NCBI GenBank assembly: GCA_026413225.1
Contig: CM048557.1
Location: 17,524,871 to 17,588,870, forward strand
DNA: 64,000 bases
Source: Otis tarda
Taxonomy: Eukaryota; Chordata; Aves; Otidiformes; Otididae
Direction of reading: 5' to 3'
This document shows, piece by piece, positions 26,101-40,022 of this stretch. The notes under the pieces were generated by a model. The model saw only the letters and a list, made by a program, of their open reading frames with translations. It searched no databases and was not told where the DNA came from. The first letter of the stretch is position 1, and the number at the start of each line of letters is the position of its first letter. The translations under genes and the position numbers were made by a program.

Positions 26101-29100
26101 TGTTAGAGTGCCTGATTGCTCATAGTGCGCACAAACACTTGAAGCAACTGTCAAGAGCGGGAAGTACAGGAGGAGCACAGAGAAACAGGAAGATTTGGTC
26201 AGCCTGGTTGGAAAGTAGCTACAGCAGCGAGCAAATGCTTCCTCTTAAGCACACACATGACTTCTGACATCAAGGCAGAAGGCTGACAAGGTGCCCTGGC
26301 TTGGAGGACAAGTTGAATGATCTGCGTAAAGTCCTCATGATTTCCCCTCTCAAGGCAGAAGTAGCTAAAAAACTTCATAAGAAGAGACCTCCACCTAATT
26401 TTTATTGTTGTTAATTTGTTCTGGATGATTGATGGCTGAGGGGAGAAGGATCATTGATCTCTGTGCCCTATATTACTAGTGTTGCATCTGCTCCTGATTC
26501 AAGGGAAGTGGAGATATCCTCTGCGTGAGCCATTAACCTGTTTCCCAGACCTTGCTACGTTCATGCATCTTCTGACAAAGCAACCCTAAAGTGGAGAGCT
26601 GATCAGCTTCCTCCCTGCCATGAACGTTTCCACTGTTAATGAAAGATGTTTCCCTTTTGGAAGAAAAACACACCCGAAGCCACCCTGGCAGGTTTGCTTG
26701 TGCCAGGGTTCAATTTGGACACTTGGTCAAACAGAGGAACAGCTTGGAAACAGTGCCCTGGTCCTTCAACTGCCAGAGGACAAGTGCAGGAATAAAGTGG
26801 CTTTAAACCCCCTCTGTTCGGCAGCTGACACAGCACCGTCTTCCTGTTCCTTGTGTGTACCAGTTTTTACCGCCTTCCAGCATCATCCAGCAGTTAATGG
26901 TTTTGGTGTTTGCTGTGGTGTAGAGAGGTGATCCTGGTGTGTCTTCCTGAAAGCTCATCCTATCTGGTGTTGCAAGAGTTTTGTAAGCACAATCTGCTTG
27001 TTGCAGCATCTAAGATAGCAGTGGTCAGTGTGGCAGGGATGTCCCGGCAGATGGAGATGTCTCTTGCCCTCAGATTTCCTCTGCAAAGCTTGTAGCCCAT
27101 TAATCGTGAGAGCGGATGGCTTTTATAATGGGCTGATGGTTGTGGATGCTGGATAAATTTTGTGTGATTCATTGGGGAGCTCAGTCGTGGAGTCTGAGCT
27201 GCCTTTGTGTTGATGAAAAGTTGCTGCACCTGTTCTTGTCCATTTGAACACCTGCAGTTTCTGTTTCAGAGTGACACGCTCTGGAGAAGACAGGACATGC
27301 TGTGTCTCACAGCTTGGGGCTCTGCACCAGAGAAAACAAAGTTTCCTCAAGAAAGAGCAGGTGGCAGTTGTTTTCTGCAAGAAGAGTTAGAATTGTCTGT
27401 GATCCTTCTTTGGTCTGTTCATATTGCAGAGTCCTGGCAGAGATGGTCACTTGAGATGCCAGGACAGAGGGCTTAATGCTAGAGTCCAAGCCTCTCCCAG
27501 CTTTGCTGTAATGCCAATATATGGTAGCTCAAGAGTGGAAGACCTGCCATGCTAGCTCCAACCAAGGTCCAACTCAGCTAGTGTTCTCTGCTAGTGACAA
27601 CCAGAATGGGTCCTCGGGGAAGGAGAACGGGTCGCTGGGTTTAACAGCCACAGACGGTCTTTTTCTCCTGAAGTTTGCATGTTGCTTTGCAGGCACTTTC
27701 TATAACTTGCTCTGAGTAGCAGAACATGCTGCAGCCCAGTTGTGGGTCACTTGGAAGAAGTATTTTCTCCTTCTATTTGACTCTTTTAATCTGCTGTCTC
27801 ATGGTTTACATGACACCAGTGGCTCCTGCAGGTTGTTTTTTTTCTTGTCTCAGTACATAGATGCCTCTTTTGTGATGCCCACATCTTAATATTTCATGAT
27901 TATGTACTGTCTGCCTTGACTGTGCTGCTCTGAAGTCTGCATTTAGGCAAAAGCTTTGCGGATGCTTTGAAGAGGATTAGAACTGACCGTGTAATTGGAG
28001 AGAAAATAGAGTAATTGCAGACTTAGTTGGAAAAGCGTTCTGTGCTTCGTTGTATTGACTTTCTTGCTGGAGGAGTTGTTGAACATACTGAACAGGAGGA
28101 ATTCGGAAACATGCCCACATGACCCCACGTGTGTTACTCAGCAGGCATTTTTGTTGCATGCCTTGCATTTATTCTCTTGCTGAAACATTAGGCAATTTAT
28201 CAGTCTTTCCATTCTGTAGCTGGACACCCCGTTGCACTGTCTGTCTTTCCAGCTAAAAAAGAAGTAAGAGCGATGCTTGCTAACAGCGTGATCTCAGCAG
28301 TTCGTCCAGAGGAAGACAGAAGTTGGCTGCTCTCTCCATCTAATCACTCAGTTAAAAGTACTGAAAGCTACGAACAAACTCGTTTCACATTTCCAAATGC
28401 TGTGCTAAGAAAGTAACCAGCCCTTTTTCCTCAAGATCACCGGGGTTGGTGTCCATACACATAAAAATCCAGCACATCCAAAGCCCAACTCAGAGGTTCC
28501 TATGCAAGAGCACTACTGCTTGAGATGATTTGATGGAAATAATAATGCATCCAGTGAATTGATCATCACGCTCCACAATAGACGGTACACTTTCCAGCAG
28601 CTTAATTTACTGTGGTGCATGGGGAAGATGGCTCTGTGTTGGCTGTGGGTTTTTCTGGTCTTCCCTCAGCAAAGATTTTTCTTTGCGTGTCTGGATTTCT
28701 GCTTTGTGCATGCAGAGTTATTACTTGATGTGGACTTTGGAGGCAAAGGAGAAGCTGTGCCAGTTACCATGTATGATGAGGGCTCTTGCTTGAGGTGACC
28801 GATGAAGGGAGCAGGCTAGAAGTTAAGCCTACAAATTTCTACTTTTGTGCCAAGTTTTGTGTTTTCTCTGTCGTGGTCCATGTTGAGAGGACTGGAGATC
28901 CATCAACAGCGACAGAGTAGAAGCTGAGTGGGGGCTGGTTTTGGTGAAACTTTACCTGTGTGTCTTGGTTTCTCTTTCCAATGGGATTTCCTTAAAACTC
29001 TCCCCCATCCCCATCTTCTGATCGCTGGTGCTAGATCAGGTTGAGAAGGTCCATGAGGAGGGCTCCCAAACACTAAGATGACTAATTTAATTGGTGATGG

Positions 29101-30787
29101 GTCTGAGCAGAGGAAATAGATGCCTGCCTGGCTGAGCGTTCATGGCTCAGTGGGACTTCTCTCCTCTTGCTTTTTGCGTCATCCCATGGTACCTGTCATG
29201 GTTTCCTGTGAGGCTTGTATTCACTGTGCGTGTGGGATTTGTTCACCTGGGACAAGAATATGACTGATGTTACTTTGGCAGTAGCAGCAGCAAAATCAGG
29301 CTGCTGTCGTCTGCTCTCCAAAAATCATTTGGTTGCTGTTTTCCCCCTATGCTACAACAGAGCACTGCAGACTTCTCCATCTCTTGCTTCAAATGCAAGT
29401 AGCTTTCTTTGGTCTTTTGTGTTCCTGAAGAACCTTGTGGCAGCACAACACCAAAATTCTGCTGTTCAGGTTGAGGTATGCCATGGATGTGTCCTTCCCT
29501 TGAAGGGAGGAGGAGAGCATGAACCAAAGGTGATGGATGTTATGCATTAAACAAGATGACCTGCCACAGTGTAGTTGGCATTAGTAGTCCTGGGAGCTAA
29601 ACTTCTGTGGGGCTTGGAGTGCCCATGTGTCCTTTCCACTGTGAGATGGAACTTGGCGCGATCTGGCTTTGTAAAGCAGAGTCAAATGCTGTTGGAGAGC
29701 TTTCTCCTGACCTCCTGCCTTCCTGCTGGAGCAGAGCCTGCAAAGTGCCAGCCTTTGCCAATCTGAAGTCAAAGGACCGGTGTCCCACGAGGTGCGTGGC
29801 ACAGGGGATGGAGAAGCCTTGCGGCAGGTTGGGAGCAATGAGCATCTGTGGTTGTGCCGAGCGTGCTACATACCCGCCTGCCGGAGAGTGTCTGTCGGGG
29901 CTTTGGTTTACAAACAGAGGAGCTCATTACTTAGGGCAGCCGGATGATGTGGCAGGGGCCCAGGTTTTGGTAAGCTTTCAGGCAGCTGCTTGAAGGAGGA
30001 GGCAATTGCTGAAGCATTCATAAACTTGACTGTGAGCAGACTCTTCCCAGTGCCTCGTCCACGGTGGGGACGGTGGAGCGCAGCCAAGAACTGGCGTACT
30101 CATTCCAGGGGAGATGACAGGGAGCAGCCACAGGAGTTAATTCTCTTTGTTAATTCCCATAATAAATTTCTGCCTTCAAAAGCCTGAATGAACAGAAGTC
30201 TGCCAGAGCAATGCTGGGAGTGGTAGCTTTGTCTTTATGTATATTCCCCCCTTCCTCGTGAGGTTCCTGTGAAGGAGCATGCTCTTATAGCCTCAGTAAA
30301 ACCAGCCACGAAACAATAGCTGAATGCTGGCTATAAAAACCTACTTACTTGCTGTGCGCATGTTGCAGTGGCAATGGGGGCATCTCATGCAAGCCCCTTG
30401 TTATTTTAGCTTTTTTTTCTTGGCTGCTTACGTAAGTTTAAGACTTTTTTTTTATATTACTCCCCTATATTTAGAAGTAAGGGCACAACAGTTCAGCCTT
30501 TGACCACCTTCAGTCTGTCCATGTCTCACGAGATGGCTAGGAGGCCTGCTGGTACCCGGCTTTGGGGTCCCATGCCCAGCACGTGCTAGGCTGACCCATC
30601 TGGTTGTGAGCATTTCCCCAAATTGTTGTTGTTGTCTTGTTTTCCTTTATAAGCTTTCTCCTGTTTACCTCCTGAAAAATATCACAGCGGATGGTGGCAG
30701 GAGCAGAGTTGGGGAATTCTCAGTTAACTGCTGAGCTTGTCCTCCGTTGACCCCTCTTGCGTCTCTCGCCACGGCAGCCTGTGTTAG

Positions 30788-30905
30788 TGTCGTAGTTCAG
30801 CCCTGATCAGGACCAGACTACGCAGTCTCTCTCTCACTCCCCCCACCCTCCGAGAGAACAGGGAGAGACCTTAGGCCCCCCCTCACTAACAAAACCACGA
30901 CAGTT
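30788..30905. mobile_element. Possible LTR-retroelement relic
   Basis: A stretch running GTCGTAGTTCAGCCC, then CAGACTACGCAG, CTCTCTCTCACTCCCCCC and later GAGAGAACAGGGAGAGACC resembles the edge of a common family of avian endogenous-retrovirus LTRs. Those typically open with a GT-GTGGTTTA-CCC type motif, then a CACGCAG and CTCACTCCCCC block. No primer-binding site, gag/pol frame or second LTR was seen. The match is from memory of the family pattern and is weak. Confidence 0.35.
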
Positions 30906-31420
30906 AGCAAAGATGACGTTGTGTCAGCCAGAAGAAGTAAATTTCCTCTTGCATGAGGAATCGGCTAATCGTCACATGCCTTGGTTTCCCCGTTTAAGAA
31001 TTTGTTCTTTAAATCTTTAAAACTGCCTGTCTTCTCCCAAGCTTGCATCTCTGTTGAACGGGCATGAATGTTGTTATCGTCGTGAATCTGTTGCTGCTTC
31101 CTACAGATGGGCACAAAGTGTCTTTCTGTGCATCGTTGGGGAATAGCCTCTGTAACAGGATAGGGCTTGCAGTTTTCCATTTTCTTTTAATTGTGTGATT
31201 TTTTGGTTTTGTTTGGGTTTTTTTTTTGGGGGGGGTGAGGGTATTTTTGCAGATGTTGTGGTTAAAGGCTTTTATTTTTAAAACCTTAAATCTTGGAATA
31301 TGGCTCCATAACAGTATGTAATGGGATTTGGAAAAATGTCCGCTAAAATTGTATATAAATGATAGTGCAACAGTTAACTTTTGTTAAAGTTGTTAGACTT
31401 TCTGCTGCTGCTGCATGTGA

Positions 31421-31441
31421 TTTTTTTTTTTTTTTTTTTTT
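31421..31441 (+). repeat. T21 homopolymer
   Basis: A run of 21 T, the longest homopolymer noticed in the window, preceded by a short CTG repeat (about 31403-31413). Confidence 0.95.
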
Positions 31442-34091
31442 AATGAATGCAGAGCTATGAATGTTTTTCTTTAAAAAAAAACCCAAACAAATAAGCCTTC
31501 CATCTTAGACAAATGTCCCTTTTTCATGATGGTGTTTTTTTCCCAGTTAATGGCTTTTTTGAGTGGGAGCTGCCCTGTTCTTTCCGTCTGATGTATGTGC
31601 CCACACCTCTGAATGTTTCCATTTCAGAAAACAGGACAACACCAGTACCAGCAGACAAACTTCAAAAGCTGCCGTGCAGGAGGGTGTCACAGTTCTGAGG
31701 TATTAGGAATGAGCGAGGGGGAAAAAAAAAAAAACCACCACCAAAACCCCTTAAACTTTTACTGCCGTGCAAAGGTAACAGAAAAACTTGCTTCTTGGTT
31801 CCTCCGATTCTTGTCACGCTAAAATACTGGAGCTGAATAATACTGTCAACCCCTAAAAAGAACTGGAGAGATTTAGGAGCACCCAATAGTTTTTTTAAAA
31901 ATAGTTTTTAAAAAAATACGATGTTTTACCTGTTGAGTGCTGCCATTGCACTATCACATTCAGTGACTTAAAATGGGACTTTCGGGTGGTGGTTAGCTGC
32001 AGGACACAGGTAAGGGCTCTCTTTCTTTATTGCCATCATATTGCTGCTGTTTTTCACACTGCCAGCCCAAGTGGTACCCAGTAGTCATGCTCGCCCCCGT
32101 CCCTAGTGCCCAACTCCAGCCATCCTGGTGGAACCGAGTTTGAATTAGGCAATGTTTTTCTGTCCAAGCCTCCGAAGAGCCTATTGAGAGGGAAGGGGAA
32201 TGGCTTTTTTTTTTTCAAGAGCAGCTGAATGCAATGCCCTAGTTACCATGTTTTTTTTAAATTGAGTACTTCAGAGGATGTACAAAAGCATCTTTAGCAC
32301 TTGCAGTACAAGGAGAATGAAAGGACCTAGATTATGCCAGCACTGCAGCGGAGGCTTAAATGAGTGTCATTCATTTATTGTTAAGAGATGACCCAATTTG
32401 GATTGTATTTATGGAGTGGGAGGGGAGAATGGACCTGTTTCAGATGACTTTTGAGCTTTAAATGTACTTACAGGCTTTGTGTGGGGATTGCGTTGGCTCC
32501 TGCTGCGTAAACAGAGCCCTTTGGAGGGTGTTCCCCGTGTGCTGGCGCGGTGATGCGTCCTGCCCTTCCTGGCTAGACGTGTGCTGCCAAAGCGGGTTGA
32601 TTCATGCCACCTCTCTCTGCACGCAGTTGTGTTGCATGGGGAAAAAATGAGTCGTCAGACAGAACCTGCCCAGCTGATTTTTTATTTATTTTATCGCATT
32701 TTCTTGCAAGGCTTTTAAAGCCTCCGGTTACTGTGTAATTTGTAGACTGGTTCCAGCCAAGCAGATCCTTAGCTGAAGGCTGTGACCCTGCAAAGGACTG
32801 GTGAAGGTTATAGGTCATTAGGTTTGTGCACTGTGGGATGCCTCTCTTTTTGCTTTTTCCCACCTCCCTTCCTGTAAAATAACGGGCGGTCTGTTTTAAG
32901 TGCCATCTGTGTCACGGTCTGCTGTCCCCTCCTTTTCTCCTGGCTGGGATGGCAGTGAAGAACTTCCTTTTCATCTTAAAGGGCTTTAAAAGTTGATCAT
33001 TAGGGTCTGCCCCTGCTGTCTGCATCTCCTCCTGGAAGGATCTTACCTGTTCTTTAAACGATTTTGGTCCTGCTGGGAGGAATACAGCCATCTGCAGATA
33101 GTGCGAAGGACGTAATTTCTTGGATTATCTTCCCCCCGCCCCACTACCTTGCAAGAGTTCCTGTAGTCATAACATCAAGCTCAACCCTGATGGTGCAAAC
33201 AGCTTTGAGAAGTGTCCAGAGCAGAAGCTGCTGTGGGCTTAAACCCATCTGCAAATGTGGGAGGGGGAAGGAAGAAGATAAACATGGAAAACTGACAAGG
33301 AACCGGAGCTCAGAGAAGCTCAGCCTTTCCAGCAAACTCTACTTTCTAGTTCAGATGGGCTTTTTGTGAAGACTGGTGGAAATCAGAGTTTCACTGTAAA
33401 TTCGTTAGCAGCATTCCCATTCATTTCAGTGGAGCCAGGGTTGTGTCCTCCACCTAAGGAATGCTGTAAGCCTGTGCCTTTCCTTCTTGAGAGACACACC
33501 TGCCTTACGTCTTCCACAGCCTGCTGTTAAAGGGACCTTTTTCCCCATGAAGAGGGGAAGAAAGGCACCCATCCCTTCCCGCAGCCATCCCAGCAAGCCA
33601 CAGGCTGGTCTGCTGCAGGAGAGCTGCACCCCAGCTCCCGTGGGATTCAGCAGGGTGGTCACCGGAGCACTCACCGGAGGGGGAAAGGGATGCAAGCTCT
33701 TGGAGGAGCTGTCTGGATTTGCTCCTTTGGAGACAACCATCAGCCACAAAGCCTGGATGCGTCACAGCACAGGTGCATCCAAGCCCGAGCTGCGCTGGCG
33801 CCAGCTGACTTCTGCATTAAGGGACATTGTTGCTCTGTAGGAATCAGCACCCGATGCTTTTAGGTTTGCAGAGAAGTTGCTGGGAAAGCTTTCTTGTTCA
33901 TTGATGAAAGCATCAAAATTGTTAAGTCCAGGTGCACTGCACAGCTGGAGGCGAGGGTGGGTGGATGGTCTCATGGGGCAGCGTCCCTGGGGTCTGCCAG
34001 CACACCAGGCTCAGAGCACACCAAGGTCAGAGCGGCACCACGTCACCTGCAGCAACTGCAGAGTTGAGTGTGTCAGGGCAAACAGGCGTTT

Positions 34092-34356
34092 CATAGAATC
34101 ATAGAATCTAAAGGGTGGAAGAGACCTCCAGGATCATCAAGTCCAACCATCAACCTAACACCACCATGCGTGCTAAACCATGTCCTGGTGTGCCACGTCT
34201 ACACGTTCTTTGAACACCTCCATGAATGGTGACTCCACCGCTTCCCTGGGCAGCCTGTTCCAGTGCCTGACCACTCTTTCAGTAAAGAAGTGTTTCCTAA
34301 TATCCAACCTAAACCTTCCCTGCCGCAACTTGAGGCCATTTCCTCCTTTCCCTGTT
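34092..34356 (-). mobile_element. CR1 fragment, different subfamily (3' end)
   Basis: It starts with CATAGAATCATAGAATCTAAAG and continues with GGAAGAGACCTCCAGGATCATC and the CCAACC..CAACCTAACACCACCATG segment. That spacer is typical of another CR1 subfamily than the copies at 7764 and 42171. The minus-strand reading still ends the ORF2 region with [21 protein letters not shown]-like sequence. The right edge fades after CATTTCCTCC at about 34350. Confidence 0.93.
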
Positions 34357-37036
34357 TTTTCCAGGGGTACAAATGGCAGGTTTTGGTAACTGAAGGCTTC
34401 ATACAGAGAGGTCTCTCTGGTGTGGGAGATGTGGACCCGAGTTTGGGCTTGGATGTGTCCTTTTTTTATCCATAGGAGCATTAGGCTGGTTACTGTGTTC
34501 AGTTTGGTTTTCTTCCTGACTTTTTTTTTAAATCAAATTTGATAATGCTGGTCCAAGTAAAGGATAATGGAAATTAAGTAACTTACTCTACCTCTTGCAC
34601 AGCCACTGCTGCATGTAGGTAGCAGTTTAATGAGAAATGAGGCAGGGCAGAGCTCATTTTGCTTTCCTGTCACCAAGCTGGCTCTGCAGGGCTTAGGAGT
34701 AAAATGGGATAGTAATCAAGTGTGATATCTTTAGGGCAAGACTACAGGAAATTCATTGTATTCCTTTGAACAGGATGGAGCCTTTCACGTGATTTTTTTT
34801 TCTTTTTTTTTAAACTTTAATTCTGTAATCTCTATCCCATTATCTAATAGCAGGAAGACTCCTTAAAATTGGAAATGTATTTCATCTGCTCAGGGGGCAA
34901 AAGGCTCTGTCTTGGTCTGCCTGGAGGGCTCTGGCTGTCCCCCCGGGTGTGGGGCAGATGCTGGGGGCTGCTCTGCTGAGGGTGGTGCACTGAATCACCT
35001 TTTAATTTGCGTTATGGCTGGAGGGATTTTTTTATTGTAACAATCTCCTGCTATTGAGAGACTTTTTTTCCTTCTGGCTTGTCTCCAAGGTATGTGGTGG
35101 GCTGCGTAGTGCTTGCTGACAGGGACCTCCCCCAAACTTCCCCTCCGCCTCTTGTACCTGAGAAGTCGCTCCGGAGCAGCTTTCCACTGCGTCTTCCCAC
35201 TCGGTGAAATCTGTCTGTAGGGGTGGTGTGTCGTTCATCTGTCCTGACTGATAGGCTGGCTCCTTCCCTCGCTCACTGGGATTTCAGAAGGAATAAGTAA
35301 AAAAAATATCTTTGATGTCAGTGGCTTTGCATCAGGAGGATTGGGTACTAGTTTTTCCTTCATCCTGATAACTTTTCTGCTAGAGTTTTTAGGCATGTGC
35401 GGATTATAGTTTAGTTTCCTCTTGAATTTAACAGCTTTAAAAGGACTAAAATCAGTGGCTGGTTGGAGTTGCAATTGGGATGCAGACAATTACATGCCAT
35501 TCTTTTCTGGAGCAGGTAATGCTGCGCATGCAAAGGAGAGCAGAGAGCTGTCCTGTAAAGCAGTTTGCTGCACGTGTGCAACCAGAGTCCCGATTCAAGC
35601 CCTATGGGGTAATGTTTTGCGATACTCTTTTAATCTCACCTGTGACCCTCAGCTTTTACAGAGCACAGCCGAGTCTGCTTCATTACCTCGCCACCTGCTG
35701 TGGTCCACAAGCCTGGAGAGTGGTTTTCTGCCACTGCGCTTCTCCCTGATGCTTTTAACCTGGTTTCAGTGCAACACCCCTGCCTGCTTTAATCCAATAA
35801 TCTCTTGCCCTGTTTCAGCTAAATTTTTAAGGGGTAGAAACCCTACAAAGTTAATTTCCTACTTGCTGGAGAGATGCAGTCCTAAGTTAACGGCTCACCA
35901 CGAGGGAAGACAGATAGGACTCTGGCCACCCTGCCAGCTTCGTCAAAGGTGGAAGCAGTATGTCTGGTGGCTTGTCACTGGAGGTGATGAAGAGGTTGTC
36001 AGTGTATTGCCAAAGGGTGGTAAGACTCAGGGTAGGCAGAAAACGACTTTGTAGAAAGCTGGGCTGCAGAAGTTAAGGTGTCCACAGAATAGCTTGCACC
36101 CATGCCCTGCTCTTACATCTGGTTTGGAGATTGTGGGGAGGTGGAGGCACCCAATGACCCACAGCAGCACAGATAGGAGAGCTTGCTGATGAGCTGTGAC
36201 GCTGCCGTGCAGAGCGAGTGACGTCCTTGAGCATCACTGGCATGGCTGGGCAAGGAAGTCCATGGAGGCTGGCGTTGGCTTGCTCATCACCTGCATGGGC
36301 TCCTTGCTGCTGCATCCTGAAGCCTCGAGGAGCCTGAGCTCTTTTCTCTGAGGCTCCTGCAAGACAAAAGGCAAAATGCTACAAACCACAACAGCTTCCA
36401 CTCCAAAAATACCATAAAAGGCTGTGTCCTTAGAAGCTGGGCATGGGAGCAGTTCCCACCCACATTACTGCAGCATGAGTCACCAGGCTGTTGCAACTGC
36501 TCACCATGTGGATGCCCGGCTGAAGATGCAGCGAGGAGCAGAGGGAGGAAGGGGAACTGCTCCGTAGTAGCAAGTGGAAGTGATGAAGAGTTACGAAGAA
36601 GAGGATGACACACAGGCACACATGAACTCGACCAAACTGCCGGATGATTTTGCTTTTGTTAGTATTTTTATTTTTTTCTGAGAACTTCCAGCAACTGCTG
36701 CTTGCTGATGCATCGAGCTTCAGATGTTTGCAGCCAAAAGTCTTCTGAATACACAGAAACCCCCAGTTTGCTTTTAGGGAGCATAGTAGTTGCCACATGA
36801 ATAATATGAAGCTGGAAACCCATCTGACATGGAAGTATGTTTTATTTACTCTCTTTAAGCAAAGTTTTTTCTCCCCCTATCCTCCCTCTTCATCTTCATC
36901 CTTCTCTCTGCTACTCTGATGCAGAAGTAGGCTGCACTTCTTTGTGACAGATGGTGTGAAAACACGTCTCCCCTAGGTTACACGCTACTCTTACCTGTGT
37001 TTTTTATCCAACATGCAGGTATTAGGGTGTAAATTC

Positions 37037-37071
37037 GGGGGGGGGTGGGGGTGTTTTTGTTTTTTTTTTTT
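37037..37071 (+). repeat. G-run / T-run low-complexity tract
   Basis: G9, then T, then G5, followed after a few bases by T12. A similar T10-G8 arrangement lies at 31218-31235. Both are low-complexity. Confidence 0.85.
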
Positions 37072-40005
37072 CCTGAGACACCACCCACCTGCCCTGGCCC
37101 CGGCAATGGTACGGTTATTGTTTGCCCTTTTTCTTCCCTTCTGCTTGACAAAGTCTTGGCTGTCAGGGTTTACTGGATTGAGTTTGTCAGTGGGAAATTC
37201 TATAAAAAGCTTCCTTTATTTAGACGCCAACCCAGTAATGACATCATGTGGGCATGTCTTCCAAGTTCCTCTAGGCTGAGCGGATGGAGGGAGGTGGTGG
37301 CCGTGAGGCTGAGCCCTGCCTTTTTCCCAGTGCATCTCCGTGGTCCTGCTCCGTGACTGTCCTTCAAAATAAGCCCAGTCCTGCCCCTCTGGGGAGAGTG
37401 CAGGGAGGTCCCCCAGCAGACTGGTGCATCTCCTTTAGCAAACTTTTTGACAGTGTAACATAGCTGTGGTTGTCTTCCTGCTCATCACTTTCAGGTTAGT
37501 CCTTTGAAGTGCTTTTGGGTGAGTATTTACCCTGACTTCTCAGGGAAGCAGGAGGCACGCGTACTCAGTATCTTCAATGCTACTAAATTTTACATTGGGC
37601 CAGTTTCGAATAACTTTGACAGGGCAGCAGGTGAACTACAGGTATGAATGCCTGCATGGACAGGCAGAGCCGGGGGAATGGGCACATATGAGATATACTG
37701 CTTGTTTTATGGCGCAGGGAAGCGGGCAGCTGGCGGGGACAGCAAGGCAAGAATTGGCCACTAAAGTAATAAAGTGACAAAATTATTTTTTTGTGTGTGG
37801 CTTCTTAAAAAGGTATGGCTTTGAGCATTTCTGAATGGGGGAAAAGTGTGTATTTGTTAAGGGTTAGAAAGTAAAGTATGTGACCTGGACAAGGTTTCTG
37901 GACCTTCTGGAGAAGTTATTCCTGGGCTTCATTTCCTTCTTTGGAGGAAAAAGCATGCTGTGGTGTGTTAACCTTCCCCTTGTACGTGCTCAGTTTGTTA
38001 AAATGTTAGCACAGGTATTTTCTTACCTGGATATTTTTCTATGTGATCAACGAAACAGAGCTTTAAGTAATGAAATGGTACAAAACTCTCTACTGGGGAG
38101 CATTTAGTTGACTCCCTTTGTTCTGCTCATCCTGCTGTTGAAGAAAGCTATCAGGTTGCCATACGTCGTGGCTCTTTTGCTGTCCGCTAAACATAGATTG
38201 CACCCGTTAGAGCTGGGAGGACTTTGGGCATCAGACTGAGTAACTAATTCAATCTGTCCATAACACAGATTTTTCCAGTCCTACCTAGGATTTGGGTCAG
38301 ACAAGAGGCGGTTTCCAGCCCCGTGCCAACGCTTGCTCTGCACTGCTGCTCTGCTTGTTGACGTTATCTCCTTCCCACGTTCTCCACCTCGATACTCTGA
38401 AGTACTGGAAATTAAAAATAAATCTGTATTGCACAAAGACTCTGCAATTCGGTATGGGTGGCCAAAATACTTTGTTCTCTTTAGAAAGTTATTTTGCAAA
38501 GATAGATTGTGCTGGAAGAAAATACAGATTTGCAGGCGCCAGTTTCAGACAGTATCTTACCATCAGATGGCACAGAAAAGAGGGATCTTTGAAGCAGCAA
38601 AGAAGGTCTTTTCCCAAGGTCTCTTGGCAAGAAAATCCAGTGTTGAAAATGCCACCTTAATTATAAAACCAACAAACATGTTTTTACCACTGGGAAGTGA
38701 CATCTGATAATGTTTTCTCTAAAGAAGGGGTGTGGGGAGTGGATATTTTTAGCTGCAGCTATTCTCAAGTTGTTGTTCTTTTATGACCTTTTCTTAATAA
38801 TACATTTCTCTTAACACTTTCTTTAAAGTTTTTGTAGTTCCAGAAGCTTTTTCAGCCAAAGGCTTGTTGCTGGAGGGAGGAGCAGCCCACAGGCAGGAGA
38901 AGTATTGAAATCTGTTTTCTGGTGGAATTTGGAGCCTAAGAGGGCTCAATGTTAGAGCTGGGTGCATCTCATGAGGGACCTTTCCCAGGTCAGAGGGGTG
39001 GCTTGTGCTTCAGCTTTTCTCCCAGCTGCAGCAACTGTAAGATTGCGACTGCCTACTTCTTAAAAGCAGTTGAGAATGGAACAAAAAAACCTGAATTCGG
39101 ACAACAAGTTAAAAGATTGGAAGAGGAAAGCTTGGACAGAAGAATGACGTGCTGGTGGAGATGCTGTAGTGCAGGAATCCCATAGGAGGCTAAGCACGAA
39201 GAACGGCAGCTTACATTTCAGAGCTTTGTGTAGTAGTTTGGGCTGTGGCTGACTGGAGACACTTCGGACTTACCTGTAAATGTTGTCTCTGAGATAAGAG
39301 AGCCAACGAATTCCTGTGTACAAACCTGAAGGTCATCTTCATCAGTCGACAGCTGGGCTTCTCATGTCTACGGACTGAAAAGCCAGCACGGATCCTGGCA
39401 GTCAGATGAGCTGGTCCTGGGCTTTTGTGAACATCAAAGTGTCTGTGAAAAACTTCTCAAAGATCAGTTGTATAAAAAGCAGGAGAGAAGAAACATTTTC
39501 AGGTTGGGTTGCTGATGCTATCTGTCTCTTTCCAGGCTTTCCAAAGTGAACTGGGCAGTTAGGTGTTGCTCTGTGCTTACCTCTGATGACATTGCGTAAG
39601 AAAGGCAATTAAGCTGATTGTAAATAATAAGCACATGCCACATGAATGCTGACAGGAGGCAGGACAGGCAAGAGATGTCCATGCTACATCCGCGACGTGC
39701 CGCTGCATCGCGGTGGGCATCAAGGAAGATGAACTTGACGGTGGGTCTGGAGAGGTGTCTGGCTTAGGCTGAGCCTGGGAAAGGGACAAGGAAGGTGTTT
39801 AAGTGGTTGTTTACTTGTTTCTGCTAATTGACAATAAATGAAATGAAGGAAACATGCCCTGAGCTGAGACTGTTTTGCTTGCCAACAAATCCTTTTGTGC
39901 TGTGGTGCCTTTTTAATGACCACAAGCACCATCAGAACTGACAGCCCAGCCTACTGAAGGTGTTGACACCACATGTGGTCACTGGTCCAACTTGAGTCAG
40001 GAGAT

Positions 40006-40022
40006 AAAAAAAAAAAAAAAAA
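40006..40022 (+). repeat. A17 homopolymer
   Basis: A run of 17 A after GGAGAT. No source gene or direct flanking repeat was recognised. Confidence 0.9.

Larger units (their letters stand above)
10663..34091. other. Long non-coding stretch with simple repeats
   Basis: About 23 kb hold only low-complexity tracts (13299, 17595, 23115, 31218, 31421) and the possible LTR relic at 30788. The 230-codon open frame at 18400-19092 looks like chance. The 22000-24400 part is AT-rich, unique-looking sequence. No splice-consistent coding series was found. Confidence 0.6.

Noticed and set aside
28773-28806. C-box-like ATGATGA, considered as part of a box C/D snoRNA
   Set aside because: No matching D box with a terminal stem at the right distance.
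35422-36054. 210-codon open frame, + strand
   Set aside because: No domain, signal or homology pattern recognised; composition looks like translated intron.
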